Positions 14,378 through 14,510 of a stretch of 14,510 nt of DNA are shown here, piece by piece. A program made the translations under genes and the position numbers. Position 1 is the first letter of the stretch. Every line of letters begins with the position of its first letter. Origin of the DNA: Marinosulfonomonas sp. PRT-SC04 (GTDB lineage Bacteria; Pseudomonadota; Alphaproteobacteria; Rhodobacterales; Rhodobacteraceae); the NCBI GenBank assembly GCA_001321835.1, contig JPUR01000150.1, forward strand, positions 1 through 14,510, given 5' to 3'. The notes below the pieces were generated by a model. It was not told the origin of the DNA, ran no database searches, and saw only the letters and a list, made by a program, of their open reading frames with translations.

Positions 14378-14451
14378 TTGACATCTTGCTCCGTGTCAGA
14401 TTCAGCATTTTTGACCACAACAAAGACTTCTTGAACCAAAGGATCAACATG
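14378..14451 (+). promoter_or_regulatory. Possible promoter and translation start of a truncated next gene
   Basis: A consensus -35 hexamer TTGACA (14378-14383) is embedded in a TGACA-N10-TGTCA dyad (14379-14398), though no good -10 follows at 17-18 bases. Downstream, AAAGGA (14438-14443) precedes ATG 14449-14451 by five bases. Only two codons follow before the sequence switches at 14456 to the inverted 55-base ispB copy, which continues in a frame that does not encode the IspB protein. This suggests a genuine gene start cut off by the join. Confidence 0.35.
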
Positions 14452-14455
14452 GAGC

Positions 14456-14510
14456 GAGGCGTGGTCGCCCGACCGCAAACCTGTTGTGGGATAATAAATC
14501 CAGCGTCTTG
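14456..14510. repeat. Right copy of the 55-bp inverted repeat (misplaced ispB fragment)
   Basis: An exact inverted copy of 1-55. On the plus strand it can be read in the IspB frame from AGG 14457, but no ispB sequence precedes it: the upstream flank is unrelated. It is therefore a duplicated or artificially joined fragment, not a gene in its own right. Confidence 0.97.

Noticed and set aside
1..14510. Terminal inverted repeats of a transposon or linear element
   Set aside because: The repeat is ordinary ispB coding sequence, there is no transposase, protelomerase or replication gene, and the right copy lacks ispB context. A join artefact or inverted duplication fits better.

Overview
This window looks like a piece of an alphaproteobacterial chromosome, most likely a Rhodobacterales (Roseobacter-type) organism. 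The reasons are a moderately GC-rich sequence, the family-level look of the proteins, and a group of housekeeping genes I associate with that order: a long-chain polyprenyl diphosphate synthase divergent from a DUF2007 protein plus a TrmN6-like methyltransferase, followed by a small DUF465 protein. The taxonomic call is inference from protein style, not a search.

Layout. (1) 1-1687, intact core genes: the 5' part of an ispB-type gene (minus, cut by the window edge), a DUF2007 gene translationally coupled to a TrmN6-like methyltransferase, and a 54-residue DUF465 protein. (2) 1684-2830, damaged: a YddG-like DMT/EamA exporter broken by one frameshift and the 3' remnant of a LysR-type regulator. 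(3) 2995-4006, intact and interesting: a pseudoazurin-like cupredoxin behind an ArsR-family regulator whose two cysteines are spaced like those of the persulfide sensors SqrR/BigR. A perfect palindrome sits directly in front of the regulator's ribosome binding site. (4) 4458-9060, an extensively decayed efflux operon on the minus strand. It is homologous to E. coli yhiI-rbbA-yhhJ (HlyD-type adaptor, tandem-ABC/permease fusion, ABC-2 permease), preceded by a truncated LOG-family fragment. I count at least a dozen indels, an in-frame stop and a deletion joining a hlyD stump to the rbbA ABC domain. (5) 9125-14347, intact: a TetR-family regulator divergent from a two-gene RND efflux operon (membrane fusion protein and 1034-residue pump, overlapping by ATGA). 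A (GTAA)5 microsatellite and an imperfect palindrome lie in the shared control region. No outer-membrane channel gene is present.

How it fits together. The tetR-hlyD-rbbA-yhhJ order suggests an ancestral TetR-controlled ABC exporter that has died, while tetR and the divergent RND pump have stayed intact. The concentration of frame breaks in 4.5-9.06 kb, against none in about 5 kb of neighbouring tetR/RND coding sequence, argues for real gene decay. However, several breaks lie in G/C homopolymers, so part of the pattern could be sequencing error.

The first and last 55 bases are perfect reverse complements of each other. The copy at the right end is a piece of ispB coding sequence that cuts off what looks like the start of another gene (ribosome binding site and ATG at 14438-14451). 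This looks more like an assembly-graph or amplification join than a biological terminal repeat, so sequence after about 14455 should not be trusted as genomic context.
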